From: Bacteroidales bacterium
GTDB lineage: Bacteria > Bacteroidota > Bacteroidia > Bacteroidales > UBA932
Reading direction: 5' to 3'
DNA: 64,000 nt
NCBI GenBank assembly: GCA_017550655.1
Contig: JAFZOK010000017.1
Span: forward strand, 124,001-188,000
The notes under the pieces were generated by a model. It was given only the letters and a program-made list of their open reading frames with translations, had not been told where the DNA came from and made no database searches. Positions within the stretch are counted from its first letter, which is position 1. Every line of letters starts with the position of its first letter. Below are positions 18,853 through 27,767 of the stretch, one piece after another. The position numbers were made by a program, and so were the translations under genes.

Positions 18853-19719
18853 TTATTTTTCCAAAAAACGTCTCATTTCACATGCCATCTCCTCTGCCTT
18901 GAGAGCGGCGGTCTGAGCAAATTTCTCTGTAGAGTCGGCATAGATTATTCCTCGCGACGAGTTTACAAGAAGGCCGCAGCTTGAGTTCATTCCGGCCCTG
19001 GCCACTTCTTCTACCGTGCCTCCCTGGGCTCCAACTCCCGGAACCAGGAAGAAATTATCCGGACAAATCTGCCTAATCCTAGCTAGCTGTTCCGGACGCG
19101 TGGCTCCAACCACAAACATTATGTTCTCCTTGCTTCCCCATTGTGAGGCCTTGCGGATAACCCTCTCGTACATAGGCACCTGGAGCTGCGGCTCGTATTG
19201 ATATTCACTCTGTTCCACGGTAAGCATAGTCTCGAAATCCACAGCCGTTACATTGGAAGTGAGAGCAAGAAGGATTACCCATTTGTTCTTGTATGAAAGG
19301 AAAGGAAGAATCGCGTCTCCGCCCATATAAGGAGAAAGCGTTACGGCGTCGCTGTCCATTCTCTCGAAGAAAGCCTTGGCATATTGCTTGGCGGTGTTTC
19401 CGATATCTCCCCTTTTGGCATCAGCGATGATAAAGATATCCGGATAAGTATCGCGGAGATAGATTATTGTCCTTTCCATCTCCATCACGCCTTCCCATCC
19501 TGCGGCCTCATAGAAAGCTGTATTTATCTTGTAGGCAACGGTATAGGGAGCCGTGGCGTCTATGATGTCCTTGTTGAAAAGGAAAATGGCCTCAGCATCG
19601 GACATGGTCACGTTCCTTTCTTTAACACAGTCTGGAACTTTATCCAAGTCCGTATCAAGTCCAACGCATAGGAAACTTCCCTTCTTTCTAATCTGGGCGT
19701 ATAACTCGTCGTAATTCAT
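18853..19719 (-). CDS. pyrF: Orotidine 5'-phosphate decarboxylase (long type)
   Basis: Final step of UMP synthesis. 288-residue TIM barrel of the longer bacterial group. Signature DAKRGDIGNTAKQYA carries the catalytic Lys and Asp residues; the N-terminus has FLCVGLDTDLDKVP and the phosphate loop region reads FVVGATRPEQ and LVPGVGAQGG. Located between clpX (12 nt upstream) and the nucleotidase on the same strand; pairing of a UMP-making enzyme with a nucleotidase may be chance. Confidence 0.96.
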   Translation of the reverse strand: MNYDELYAQIRKKGSFLCVGLDTDLDKVPDCVKERNVTMSDAEAIFLFNKDIIDATAPYTVAYKINTAFYEAAGWEGVMEMERTIIYLRDTYPDIFIIADAKRGDIGNTAKQYAKAFFERMDSDAVTLSPYMGGDAILPFLSYKNKWVILLALTSNVTAVDFETMLTVEQSEYQYEPQLQVPMYERVIRKASQWGSKENIMFVVGATRPEQLARIRQICPDNFFLVPGVGAQGGTVEEVARAGMNSSCGLLVNSSRGIIYADSTEKFAQTAALKAEEMACEMRRFLEK

Positions 19720-19731
19720 CTTATCAATCTT

Positions 19732-20997
19732 TTAACTCAGAAGCAGGCCTCCGGTAAAGGAAGAGAGCTTCTCCTGGGCGTATTCCAAAGTTACCCTGAA
19801 GGATTTCTTTCCGGAAGACGGGGCCTCGTACATTGCATCCACCATAATTGCCTCGCATATAGACCTAAGGCCTCTTGCCCCGAGGTTGTACTTTATGGCG
19901 GTGTCCACAATAAGGTCCAGCACGCTGTCATCTACCTTGAGGTCTATGCCGTCCATCTTGAACATCTGCCTGTACTGCTTCATAAGGGCATTCTTAGGCT
20001 GAGTCAAGATATCCATAAGAGCCTTACGGTCAAGCGGATGGAGGAAGGTTACCACCGGAAGCCTTCCGATGAGTTCCGGAATCAGTCCGTAGGAACGCAG
20101 GTCCTGAGGAGCAATGTAGCGCAGCAGGTCTTTCTTGTCCACGCCCTTGGTCTTTTCCTGGACTCCATATCCCACGACCTTGGTGTTCAGCCTCTGCGCG
20201 ATCTTCTTGTCAATTCCCTCAAACGCTCCCCCGCAGATGAACAATATGTTGTTGGTGTTTACCGCTATCATCTTCTGCTCCGGATGCTTGCGTCCTCCCT
20301 GTGGCGGAACGTTCACGATGTTTCCTTCCAGAATCTTCAGCATCGCCTGCTGAACCCCCTCTCCGGAAACATCCCGGGTAATGGAAGGATTGTCGCTCTT
20401 GCGTGCGATCTTGTCTATCTCGTCGATGAAGACAATACCCATCTCTGCCTTGGCAACATCATAGTCAGCATCTTGCAGAAGCCTTGTAAGAATGCTCTCC
20501 ACATCCTCTCCCACATATCCGGCCTCTGTAAGTACAGTGGCATCCACTATGGCAAACGGAAGATGAAGCATCTTTGCAATGCTCCTTGCAAGAAGAGTCT
20601 TGCCGGTTCCCGTCGGCCCTACCATAAGAACGTTGGATTTCTCCAGTTCCAGACCGGAGTCCTCTTCTTTCTGGCTCAAGATCCTCTTGTAATGGTTGTA
20701 AACGGCCACGCTCAGAAACTTCTTTGCCTCTTCCTGACCAATCACATACTGACCCAGGTACTTGTGTATTTCTTTTGGAGACAGGAGCTTGAAGTCCTCC
20801 CTGACCTTGGATATAAACTTGCTGTTGTCTGAGGATGGCTTATTTTCGTGAATATAATTATGGATGTTCTCAACGCAATCAGTGCAGATGCAACCGGAAG
20901 AACGGCCTATAAGCAAGGCACCGTCCTTCTCCGTGCGTCCGCATATTATGCACCTGGGAACTTTCTGGTTCCCGCCAGTTCCACCTGCAGCAGCCAT
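19732..20997 (-). CDS. clpX: ATP-dependent Clp protease ATP-binding subunit ClpX
   Basis: AAA+ unfoldase that feeds substrates to ClpP. 421 residues: N-terminal zinc-binding domain with Cys16/19 and Cys38/41, Walker A GPTGTGKT (~128), Walker [11 protein letters not shown], and the sensor/arginine finger region [12 protein letters not shown]. The ClpP-contact IGF-type loop appears as VGYGVQ. One nt separates it from the clpP stop, an operon arrangement that keeps the two subunits coupled. Confidence 0.98.
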   Translation of the reverse strand: MAAAGGTGGNQKVPRCIICGRTEKDGALLIGRSSGCICTDCVENIHNYIHENKPSSDNSKFISKVREDFKLLSPKEIHKYLGQYVIGQEEAKKFLSVAVYNHYKRILSQKEEDSGLELEKSNVLMVGPTGTGKTLLARSIAKMLHLPFAIVDATVLTEAGYVGEDVESILTRLLQDADYDVAKAEMGIVFIDEIDKIARKSDNPSITRDVSGEGVQQAMLKILEGNIVNVPPQGGRKHPEQKMIAVNTNNILFICGGAFEGIDKKIAQRLNTKVVGYGVQEKTKGVDKKDLLRYIAPQDLRSYGLIPELIGRLPVVTFLHPLDRKALMDILTQPKNALMKQYRQMFKMDGIDLKVDDSVLDLIVDTAIKYNLGARGLRSICEAIMVDAMYEAPSSGKKSFRVTLEYAQEKLSSFTGGLLLS

Positions 20998-20998
20998 A

Positions 20999-21679
20999 TT
21001 ATTTCTTCCTGGCCTTGGCCAGAATCTCGTCTATCATTCCGTACTCCTTGGCTTCCTGGGATGTCATCCAGTAATCCCTGTCAGCGTCTTTCTCTATCTG
21101 CTCCAGGGTCTTGCCGGTGTTCTGGGCCAGAGACTCGTACAGTTCCTTCTTGGTCTTGATGATTTCCCTTGCCTCAATCTCAATGTCGGATGCCTGTCCT
21201 GATGCTCCACCCATAGGCTGGTGAATCATTATCCTTGAGTGAGGAAGCGCGCTGCGCCTGCCCTTTACACCTGCAGCCAGGAGAACAGCTGCCATAGAGG
21301 CAGCCATACCGGTGCAGATAGTGCAGACATTCGGATTCACGAGATTCATAGTGTCGTAAATGCCCCAACCGGCATAAACCTGGCCACCCGGAGAGTTGAT
21401 ATACAGCTGGATATCAGCCTCAGGGTCTGCGCTCTCCAGATACAGGAGCTGTGCCTGGATAATGTTTGCCACATCATCGTTGATAGGAACTCCAAGGAAG
21501 ATGATCCTGTCCATCATAAGACGGGAGAAAACGTCCATGGAGGCAACATTAAGATGCCTTTCCTCGATAATCGTAGGGTTTATGTATGCAGCGCTCTGGG
21601 CTGCGTAGCCGTCCAGCTTCAGGGAACTGATGCCTTTACGGTCTGATGCGAAAAGTTGAAAATCTCTATTCATATTCAT
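20999..21679 (-). CDS. clpP: ATP-dependent Clp protease proteolytic subunit ClpP
   Basis: Tetradecameric serine protease core. 226 residues with [18 protein letters not shown], the nucleophile in [14 protein letters not shown], the His in [10 protein letters not shown] and the downstream catalytic Asp in [21 protein letters not shown] context. The N-terminus (~30 residues, [17 protein letters not shown]) includes a probable propeptide. Order on the minus strand is tig, clpP, clpX, as in many bacteria. Confidence 0.97.
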   Translation of the reverse strand: MNMNRDFQLFASDRKGISSLKLDGYAAQSAAYINPTIIEERHLNVASMDVFSRLMMDRIIFLGVPINDDVANIIQAQLLYLESADPEADIQLYINSPGGQVYAGWGIYDTMNLVNPNVCTICTGMAASMAAVLLAAGVKGRRSALPHSRIMIHQPMGGASGQASDIEIEAREIIKTKKELYESLAQNTGKTLEQIEKDADRDYWMTSQEAKEYGMIDEILAKARKK

Positions 21680-21748
21680 TTTTTGGTCGGGCGTCTAGTC
21701 GCCTTCAGAAACATATACCGGGAAATCCGGAAAATCTTTCAGAAAGCT

Positions 21749-23143
21749 TTATTCTTCCTTTGCCTTTGCGGTCTTATTCTTGGCAGGAGCCTTCTTCTTT
21801 GCAGGCTTTGCAGGAGCGGCATTGTCGTTCAGAAGTGCAAGCTCCTCGCGGGTAACTTCCTTAACGTCTGCAGTTACAATGCCCTTGACATAATCAAGAA
21901 CCTTGTCTTCCTCGCACTTTTCGTAGATGCGGTTTATCTGCTTTTCGTCGTTCAGCATCTGCTCAGCATACTTGTCTATGGTCTGCTGCGGAACCTGTCC
22001 CAGGCCGTACATTGCAAACTGGTGAGCGGTCATATCCTTGGCAACCTGGAGAAGATCCTCCTTTCCTATCTTCATCTTCTGGTCCTCAAAAATCTTGCGG
22101 CTGATCATCTGCCAGCGGTAATCCTGCAGGAAGAGTGGGAACTCCTTCTCTATCTGCTCCATCGTGAACTTGCCGTCGTTGACCCTGAACAGCCACTTCT
22201 TCAGGAAATTCTCAGGAAGCGGAAGGTCTGCCTTCTTTACAAGGTAATCTATGAGGTCTCTGCGATAACGCCAGTCGCTTTCCTGCTTGTACTCGCCCTT
22301 AAGCCTCTCGGAGAGAGCCTTCTCAAAGCCCTCCTCGTCCTTAACGGCATCCTTGCCGAAGAGGCGGTCGAAAAGCATCTGGTCTACCTTTGCCGGAACA
22401 AATGTCTGGACCTTGCGTACTGTAAGCTTGTAAACCGGATTAGCCTCGTCAAACTCTTCCTTCTTGATTCTCAGAAGGGAAGCCCTATCTGTCTCGTTAG
22501 GGAAGCACTTTACGACATCAACATCGAAGCTGTCTCCAGCCTTCTTTCCGATGAACTGTTTCTTGTTCTTTGCATCTATGCTCTTGAGGGTAATGAAAGT
22601 GTTCTCAACCTTCTTCTTGCCCTGCTCCAGATCTACTTCCAGGAAGTCCTCCTCGCCTGCCTTCTCCGTATCCTCCAGAGAGCCGAACTGGCGGAGAATA
22701 TCCTCCCGGTATTTCTTAAGAGCCTCATCCTCAACCTTTATGTCGTAGTATGCAACCTTATCTTCCTTATCCAGGGCAATCTCTACCTTCGGGCGTACGG
22801 CCATATCATATACGAACTCGAACTTCTCGTCTTTCTCGATGTCCATCTGCTTCTGGAGTTCCTCGTTAGGAATAGGCTCGCCGATAAGGTCGAGGTCGTT
22901 CTCCTTTATGTAACCGTTGATTCCGTCTGTGATGATCTCATTCACGGCCTCGTTTACTGCAGCCGGGCCATAGAGCTTCTCTATCAGCCCCATAGGAGCC
23001 ATACCCTTGCGGAATCCCTTGATTTCCGCTTTTCTGCGATACTCTTTCAGCTGCTTGTCTTTCTTTTCGTTAACTTCTTTCTTCTCGAACTCTACCGTAA
23101 GCAGGTAGGTCAGCTGTTCTGTTTCTTTCTTAGTGATTTTCAT
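21749..23143 (-). CDS. tig: Trigger factor, ribosome-associated chaperone, with Lys/Ala-rich tail
   Basis: Binds nascent chains at the ribosome exit tunnel. 464 residues beginning MKITKKETEQLTYLLTVEFE; the open frame continues upstream of ATG 23143 but that part has no family similarity. The N-terminal ribosome-binding domain includes the conserved region AEIKGFRKGMAPMGLIEKLYG. The last ~25 residues are a Lys/Ala/Pro-rich tail (KPAKKKAPAKNKTAK), resembling the N-terminal tail of RsfS in this same window. The PPIase domain is degenerate, as in other Bacteroidetes. Confidence 0.93.
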   Translation of the reverse strand: MKITKKETEQLTYLLTVEFEKKEVNEKKDKQLKEYRRKAEIKGFRKGMAPMGLIEKLYGPAAVNEAVNEIITDGINGYIKENDLDLIGEPIPNEELQKQMDIEKDEKFEFVYDMAVRPKVEIALDKEDKVAYYDIKVEDEALKKYREDILRQFGSLEDTEKAGEEDFLEVDLEQGKKKVENTFITLKSIDAKNKKQFIGKKAGDSFDVDVVKCFPNETDRASLLRIKKEEFDEANPVYKLTVRKVQTFVPAKVDQMLFDRLFGKDAVKDEEGFEKALSERLKGEYKQESDWRYRRDLIDYLVKKADLPLPENFLKKWLFRVNDGKFTMEQIEKEFPLFLQDYRWQMISRKIFEDQKMKIGKEDLLQVAKDMTAHQFAMYGLGQVPQQTIDKYAEQMLNDEKQINRIYEKCEEDKVLDYVKGIVTADVKEVTREELALLNDNAAPAKPAKKKAPAKNKTAKAKEE

Positions 23144-23241
23144 ATTGTCTCTAATTGTAAATATTCTGCTCGGCGATGGACATAAATGTCCAAGGCCCGC
23201 AAATTTAGGCAAAATACTCGGCTTAATCAAATAAAGACCCC

Positions 23242-24258
23242 CTATCGGCCCTTTCTGAAGAGAATGACCAGGATTACCGGAATGCCCAGAAGGGCAGCCA
23301 CGGTGTTGATCGGGATTACAGAGCCCGTTCCGGGAAGTTCGCTTAGTGTGTCCGCAAGCAAGGTAAGGCATCCTCCCAGCAATGCAGAAGCAGGCAGCAG
23401 CACCCTGTGGTCAGCATTCCGGAATATGAACCGGGCAATGTGCGGAACTGCAATTCCAAGGAAGCCTATCGGCCCGCAGAAAGCAGTCACCGCTCCGGAA
23501 AGAAGGGTTGTGGAGACCAGGATTCTCATCCTTATCTTTTTGACATCCAGGCCCATCGAGGAAGCGTAACTGTCCCCGGGAAGTATGGCGTTAAGGTCTT
23601 TGATATTCATAACTGCCAGCACGAGTCCAACAAGAACCAGAGCGCACAGTATTCCTATCTTCAGCCAGTCCAGCGCCGCAAAGCTTCCCATCGTCCACAA
23701 GACATAGGCCTTGAGTGAATGTGCATTTGAGGTATACTGCAGAAGATTAACCAGCGCGCTTGCTATGAAGCCTATCATCACACCGAATATCAGAAGCGTA
23801 AGGCTTCCCTTCACCCGATTGGAAACATACATTATGAGGACTGTCACCAAAGCCGCTCCGGCAAGGGCCGCTCCAGCGCTTCCAAGAGAGTTCAGCACAG
23901 TACTGCCACCGCCGCCTATCAGGGATGTTCCCATTATGTAAAGCGCCACTCCCAGTCCCGCTCCGCTGCTGACTCCCAGTATGTAAGGATCAGCCAGAGG
24001 ATTACGGAAAAGAGTCTGCATCTGAAGGCCGCAAACCGCCAGAGCCACACCGCAGACAAGTGCCACCACCGCCTTCGGAATGCGGAAGTTCAAAAGGATA
24101 TCCCGCCCCAGGTCAGTGGTAAAGAGATCCCGCACGCTTAGCGAGGCCGACCCCAGAACCAGATCCGCCGCCATCAGCGCCAGCAATGCTATCGCAGAGA
24201 CTAAAAAATATGCTCCACTCCTTTTCAAAACAGATATTCTCCAGAAATCCGAATACAA
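23242..24258 (-). CDS. FecCD/BtuC-type iron-siderophore or cobalamin ABC permease
   Basis: Inner-membrane permease of the FecCD family. 338 residues with about nine to ten hydrophobic helices and the family motifs LNFRIPKAVVALVCGVALAV, LFRNPLADPYILGVSSGAGL, and GPIGFLGIAVPHIAR (the cytoplasmic coupling helix). No ATPase or binding protein lies next to it in this window: downstream is tig, upstream is divergent tpiA. The partner genes must be elsewhere. Substrate cannot be assigned. Confidence 0.9.
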   Translation of the reverse strand: MYSDFWRISVLKRSGAYFLVSAIALLALMAADLVLGSASLSVRDLFTTDLGRDILLNFRIPKAVVALVCGVALAVCGLQMQTLFRNPLADPYILGVSSGAGLGVALYIMGTSLIGGGGSTVLNSLGSAGAALAGAALVTVLIMYVSNRVKGSLTLLIFGVMIGFIASALVNLLQYTSNAHSLKAYVLWTMGSFAALDWLKIGILCALVLVGLVLAVMNIKDLNAILPGDSYASSMGLDVKKIRMRILVSTTLLSGAVTAFCGPIGFLGIAVPHIARFIFRNADHRVLLPASALLGGCLTLLADTLSELPGTGSVIPINTVAALLGIPVILVILFRKGR

Positions 24259-24275
24259 AAATACCCACTATTTGC

Positions 24276-24283
24276 TACTTTTG
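24276..24283 (+). promoter_or_regulatory. -7 box for tpiA
   Basis: TACTTTTG matches TAnnTTTG and is followed by CAAC; 46 nt upstream of the tpiA ATG. No clear -33 element was assigned. Confidence 0.5.
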
Positions 24284-24329
24284 CAACGCAGAATCAATAC
24301 GAAACAAAATATAAAAAATACAACGCATT

Positions 24330-25154
24330 ATGAGACAGAAAATTGTTGCCGGAAACTGGAAAATGAACACCACAGTTGCCGAAGGAATCGACCTTGTTAA
24401 CCAGATAATCGCAAAGATAGAAGACGTTCCGCAGGACGTGAAACTCATCGTAAACACTCCGTTCACCCATCTCTTCCCTGTAAGCAAGATCATCGGCGAT
24501 ATCAAATGCCCGTTCTGCCGCAGCAAGATTTCTCTCGGTGCCCAGAACTGCTCTGACAAGGAAAAAGGCGCATATACCGGAGAGGTTTCCGCAAAGATGC
24601 TTGCATCTATAAACAAGGCAGTTGGAACCGTTGCAGGCGCTCCTGAAGGCGCAACCGGCTCTCCGGTTGAGTATGTAATCCTCGGCCATTCAGAAAGAAG
24701 AGGCTACTACGGTGAGACCAACGCCATCCTTCTTGAAAAAATCAACCAGGCTCTCGCAGCCGGCCTTAAAGTCATCTACTGCGTGGGAGAAGCCCTCGAG
24801 GAAAGAAAGGCAGGCAAGCACTTTGATGTTGTCGCAGAGGAAATAAAGGAAGTCCTCTTCAACCTCAGCCCTGAGCAGATGAAGAATATCGTTGTTGCAT
24901 ACGAGCCAATCTGGGCTATCGGAACAGGCGAGACTGCAACCAAGGAGCAGGCTCAGGAAATCCACGCTTTCATCCGCAAGACCCTGGCAGAGAAGTTCGG
25001 AACTCTTGCAGAAGAGACCTCCATCCTCTACGGCGGAAGCTGCAAGCCTTCAAACGCAAAAGAGCTTTTCAGCCAGAAAGACATTGACGGCGGCCTGATT
25101 GGCGGCGCAAGCCTAAAGGCAGACGACTTTATCGCCATCGCCAAGAGCTTCTAA
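24330..25154 (+). CDS. tpiA: Triosephosphate isomerase with an insertion
   Basis: Interconverts dihydroxyacetone phosphate and glyceraldehyde 3-phosphate. 274 residues, longer than the usual ~250. Catalytic elements are intact: NWKMN (Lys11), GHSERR (His), and [12 protein letters not shown] (Glu). The extra length is mainly a segment of about 18 residues ([18 protein letters not shown]) just before [12 protein letters not shown], plus a small CPFC motif near residue 60. Followed by a strong intrinsic terminator. Confidence 0.97.
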   Translation: MRQKIVAGNWKMNTTVAEGIDLVNQIIAKIEDVPQDVKLIVNTPFTHLFPVSKIIGDIKCPFCRSKISLGAQNCSDKEKGAYTGEVSAKMLASINKAVGTVAGAPEGATGSPVEYVILGHSERRGYYGETNAILLEKINQALAAGLKVIYCVGEALEERKAGKHFDVVAEEIKEVLFNLSPEQMKNIVVAYEPIWAIGTGETATKEQAQEIHAFIRKTLAEKFGTLAEETSILYGGSCKPSNAKELFSQKDIDGGLIGGASLKADDFIAIAKSF

Positions 25155-25196
25155 CCAAGGCCCTGCAACATTAAACGCTGGACTATAGCATAAGCA

Positions 25197-25233
25197 AAAC
25201 GTCTCCACCAGACCAGGCGGAGACGTTTCTTTT
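25197..25233. terminator. Bidirectional intrinsic terminator between tpiA and the lipoprotein gene
   Basis: 10-bp stem 25197-25206 with 25219-25228 and a 12-nt loop, followed by CTTTTT on the plus strand; on the minus strand the stem runs into TTTTGC. Serves convergent tpiA and the lipoprotein operon. Confidence 0.88.
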
Positions 25234-25264
25234 TATCGCTGATTGATCAAAATAGCAGAAGCAA

Positions 25265-25765
25265 TTACTCGTCTGGAGTCTTCTCCTTCAACTTAACGGT
25301 TCCCGACATCTTGAACGTCCCGCGATACCAATTACCGTCTCCCTTTTCAACCATCGTAGGTACTACTTTTACGGAATCATCTTCGTATTTGCCAGACAAC
25401 TGCGGATTTAAACTGCTACGGTAAACAATATATGTGTGATCCTTATCCGGTTCCGAAAAAGATTCTGTATAACCGTATATCCTGCCAGTTTCATTTGTAG
25501 TATTGATCCAAGACGGCTGACCATTGATTACCGTGTCTCTCATAACAGAAGAATATGAAGTTTCAGTGAGTGACGTGCGGACAATCAATCTGGCATTCCT
25601 GACAGGATTATTTGACTGATCCACAACCCTTGCATCAACATTCAGACGTGCATGTGGACTGCCATACGCAGCTTTCATGACTTCTTTAGAACATGCCGTT
25701 ACACCGAGCAACGCCAGAATGCCGCCCAACAGGTATTTGTATAAAGACAACACTTTCTTTGCCAT
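25265..25765 (-). CDS. Radical SAM-associated putative lipoprotein (second copy)
   Basis: 166-residue predicted lipoprotein: lipobox region LLGVTAC (Cys ~25). After it comes AYGSPHA and a probable beta-rich domain (LNVDARVVDQSNNPVRNARLIVRT) resembling a carboxypeptidase-regulatory-like fold. It is a paralogue of the 147-residue lipoprotein at 26877-27320: both share YG(S/C)PHA, a V-D-A-x-VVD pattern, and a C-terminal SGKxxDDSxxV block. It follows the radical SAM gene by 11 nt on the same strand. NCBI family models describe such lipoproteins as radical SAM-associated; their function is unknown. Confidence 0.82.
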   Translation of the reverse strand: MAKKVLSLYKYLLGGILALLGVTACSKEVMKAAYGSPHARLNVDARVVDQSNNPVRNARLIVRTSLTETSYSSVMRDTVINGQPSWINTTNETGRIYGYTESFSEPDKDHTYIVYRSSLNPQLSGKYEDDSVKVVPTMVEKGDGNWYRGTFKMSGTVKLKEKTPDE

Positions 25766-25776
25766 AACTCAAAAAA

Positions 25777-26862
25777 TTATTTCAGGCGGTCGAGGTGGCA
25801 GAACTGGAGGCTACCGTCAGAGTTCCTCAGATGCATTCCCCCACCCTCGCAGTAGCGGAAAAACTTGCAGGAGCCGCACTGGCCCTGTTTCATCCAGGAC
25901 CTGTCTCGATAAACCTGGAAGCGGTTGTTCCAAACTTCCATGAAGTCATCCTTGTAGATGTTGCCCTGGTTATAGTCTGAACGGATGCTCACGCATGCGG
26001 AGATAGAGCCGTCGTTGAGTACAGAGCCCACATTCACTCCTGCATGGCAGCGGAAAAGGTGGTTTCTTACCTTGCCTTCGTATGAACCCAGAAAGCCTTC
26101 GCAAGAGTAACTGCACTGGATTCTGCCTTCCTTGCGGGTGGCTTCTATGAACTCCATTACTCCGCGGAAATGCTCGTTGTCCAGTTGAAGGAGAGGATCC
26201 TCCTTGGCCCTTCCGGAAGGGAACACGGTAAAGACTCGCCATTGCTTGAGCCCCATTGATATCAGCAGTTCCTTTATCTGATTGAGCTCGCTGTAATTGC
26301 GCTGGTTCACGCAGGTAACTACATCAAAGGCAAGGTCGTCCCCTGCCGCTATCGCCAGCTTTATGGCCTGAACTGCCTTCTCGAAACTTCCAGATCGGCC
26401 CCTCATCCAGTCGTGAGACTCCTTCAATCCGTCCAAACTAACTGTCATTGAATGCAGGCCGGAAGCCATCAGCCTCCGAAACCTCTCCGGAGTCATAGCA
26501 AACCCGTTGGTTACCATTCCCCACGGGAAACCTTTCTGGATAATCTTGCGTCCGCATTCCTCCAGATCCTTGCGCATCAGAGGCTCACCGCCGGTCAGAA
26601 TAACCAGTATCTCCCCCGTCTTGTCTCCTGTCTTTTCGCAATAAGCCTTAACGGAATCCAGCACCTTCAGAAAATCCTCGACCTTCATCGATGTGGCGCT
26701 TGGAAGAATCTTGCAGTCACTTCCGCAATGCCTACAAGCCAGATTGCACGATAGCGTACACTCCCAGAAGAGCTGCTTTAGCTTGTGCTCTTTTATATCC
26801 AAATGTCTGAGTTTCCGCTCCGCCTCGCAGGCAAGCCAGGTCCTGAATGGAAGCCCCTTCAT
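25777..26862 (-). CDS. Radical SAM/SPASM protein of a lipoprotein-associated family
   Basis: 361-residue radical SAM enzyme. The iron-sulfur motif is C39-x3-C43-x2-C46 (CNLACRHC); ILTGGEPLMRKDLEECG and TVSLDG follow in the barrel. The C-terminal SPASM-like cysteine cluster includes CVSIRS, CGSCKFFRYC and a final FCHLDR, pointing to extra [4Fe-4S] clusters as in peptide-modifying maturases. It sits between two paralogous lipoprotein genes with gaps of 11 and 14 nt, so they form one operon. The likely role is modification of, or cooperation with, these lipoproteins; the substrate is not established. Confidence 0.88.
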   Translation of the reverse strand: MKGLPFRTWLACEAERKLRHLDIKEHKLKQLFWECTLSCNLACRHCGSDCKILPSATSMKVEDFLKVLDSVKAYCEKTGDKTGEILVILTGGEPLMRKDLEECGRKIIQKGFPWGMVTNGFAMTPERFRRLMASGLHSMTVSLDGLKESHDWMRGRSGSFEKAVQAIKLAIAAGDDLAFDVVTCVNQRNYSELNQIKELLISMGLKQWRVFTVFPSGRAKEDPLLQLDNEHFRGVMEFIEATRKEGRIQCSYSCEGFLGSYEGKVRNHLFRCHAGVNVGSVLNDGSISACVSIRSDYNQGNIYKDDFMEVWNNRFQVYRDRSWMKQGQCGSCKFFRYCEGGGMHLRNSDGSLQFCHLDRLK

Positions 26863-26876
26863 AAAACTATCTGATT

Positions 26877-27320
26877 TTACTCGGCTTTCTTCTGGAGTTT
26901 GAGATTGACATTCATCTCATAAGTTCCTTTTTCCCACGTACCTGCCCCCTCCTTAATCTGCTCGGCCTTAACTGTAATGGAATCATCCTTGAACTTGCCT
27001 GAGTGCTCCTTATTATCTTCGCCATAATAGACTACATTGGCCCCGGATGTAAGCCGCAAATCGGCAAAGAGTTGCAAGGTATCTGAAACTGTTCCGTCCT
27101 CCCCCGTCTCCACTAAAACGAGATCATGATTCTTCTCAAGATCCCTAAGCAGCAACCTGGTATTACCTACAGGATTTCCATCCTCATCTACCACTGTTGC
27201 ATTAACCTTGAGAGTGGCGTGCGGGCATCCGTACTCAACCTGAGGACCATGATTACTGCCGCAGGCGGTAAAACCAACCATCGCCAGAACTCCAACCAAT
27301 ATCTTCCTGAACACTTTCAT
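26877..27320 (-). CDS. Radical SAM-associated putative lipoprotein (first copy)
   Basis: 147 residues; lipobox AMVGFTAC (Cys ~20), then EYGCPHATLKVNATVVDEDG and a beta-rich domain ending in SGKFKDDSITV and a basic C-terminus. First gene of the operon, with a well-formed promoter 39-71 nt upstream. The YGCPHA motif, with its Cys absent from the paralogue (YGSPHA), is a candidate site for modification, but that is conjecture. Confidence 0.82.
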   Translation of the reverse strand: MKVFRKILVGVLAMVGFTACGSNHGPQVEYGCPHATLKVNATVVDEDGNPVGNTRLLLRDLEKNHDLVLVETGEDGTVSDTLQLFADLRLTSGANVVYYGEDNKEHSGKFKDDSITVKAEQIKEGAGTWEKGTYEMNVNLKLQKKAE

Positions 27321-27358
27321 ATTCTATATATTTTCAAAACCAATCTTTTTCAATCTAA

Positions 27359-27391
27359 CAAATATAACCATTATTTTCCACTCCTTGCAAA
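27359..27391 (-). promoter_or_regulatory. Promoter of the lipoprotein/radical SAM operon
   Basis: Minus-strand TTTG (27391-27388), 21-nt spacer, TATATTTG (27366-27359), the Bacteroidetes consensus. Back to back with the tRNA-Leu promoter. Confidence 0.75.
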
Positions 27392-27406
27392 TCGTGAGAA
27401 AAATAA

Positions 27407-27414
27407 TACCTTTG
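27407..27414 (+). promoter_or_regulatory. -7 box of tRNA-Leu
   Basis: TACCTTTG followed by CAGTCC, ending 8 nt before the mature tRNA. The same TTTGCAGT extension occurs at several other promoters in this window. Confidence 0.65.
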
Positions 27415-27422
27415 CAGTCCAA

Positions 27423-27504
27423 GCGGGTATGGCGTAATTGGCAGCCGCGCCAGACTTAGGATCTGGTGGAGTAATCCGTGGGGGTTCGAGTCCCTTTACC
27501 CGCA
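27423..27504 (+). tRNA. tRNA-Leu (anticodon TAG)
   Basis: 82-nt class II tRNA. Acceptor arm GCGGGTA/TACCCGC with discriminator A; anticodon stem CCAGA/TCTGG with loop CTTAGGA (anticodon TAG, reads CUN); long variable arm as expected for leucine; normal T-loop TTCGAGT. CCA is not encoded. Confidence 0.97.
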
Positions 27505-27564
27505 CCTAAATCATTCTAATGGACATGCGAACAATTTAGAATGGTCTTTGTTCCCATAAGAGCA

Positions 27565-27604
27565 ACTCAGGCATTCGACCTCTAACGGATGCCTGAGTTT
27601 TTTA
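27565..27604 (+). terminator. Intrinsic terminator downstream of tRNA-Leu
   Basis: 10-bp stem 27565-27574 with 27589-27598 followed by a run of six T. An additional 8-bp dyad (27512-27519/27536-27543) lies between it and the tRNA. Confidence 0.85.
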
Positions 27605-27694
27605 GTGTTCCTGTCGTCCCAAAAATGGAGGGGATAGGAGCATTTTTGCCCGTTTTTGCTCCTGTCGTCCATAAAAACGGGACGACAGGAACAC
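27605..27694. repeat. Large inverted repeat with a third direct copy of its arm
   Basis: Perfect 16-bp arms at 27605-27620 and 27679-27694 (GTGTTCCTGTCGTCCC and its complement). A third copy of the core CTCCTGTCGTCC lies inside at 27659-27670. A nested 9-bp stem (27649-27657/27673-27681) competes with the outer one. It begins directly after the terminator T-run and encodes nothing obvious. It may be a small palindromic mobile element or a structured leader. Confidence 0.7.
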
Positions 27695-27735
27695 CACCCA
27701 TAATATCCTATCCTGAAAAATGTTGGAATTGGTTG

Positions 27736-27762
27736 TTTGTTAGAAAGTTTTCTCTATATTTG
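27736..27762 (+). promoter_or_regulatory. Promoter of the candidate structured RNA
   Basis: TATATTTG at 27755-27762 followed by CAGT. A TTG at 27733-27735 sits 19 nt upstream as a possible -33. Predicted start is near 27768, exactly at the first arm of a long inverted repeat. Confidence 0.55.
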
Positions 27763-27767
27763 CAGTG

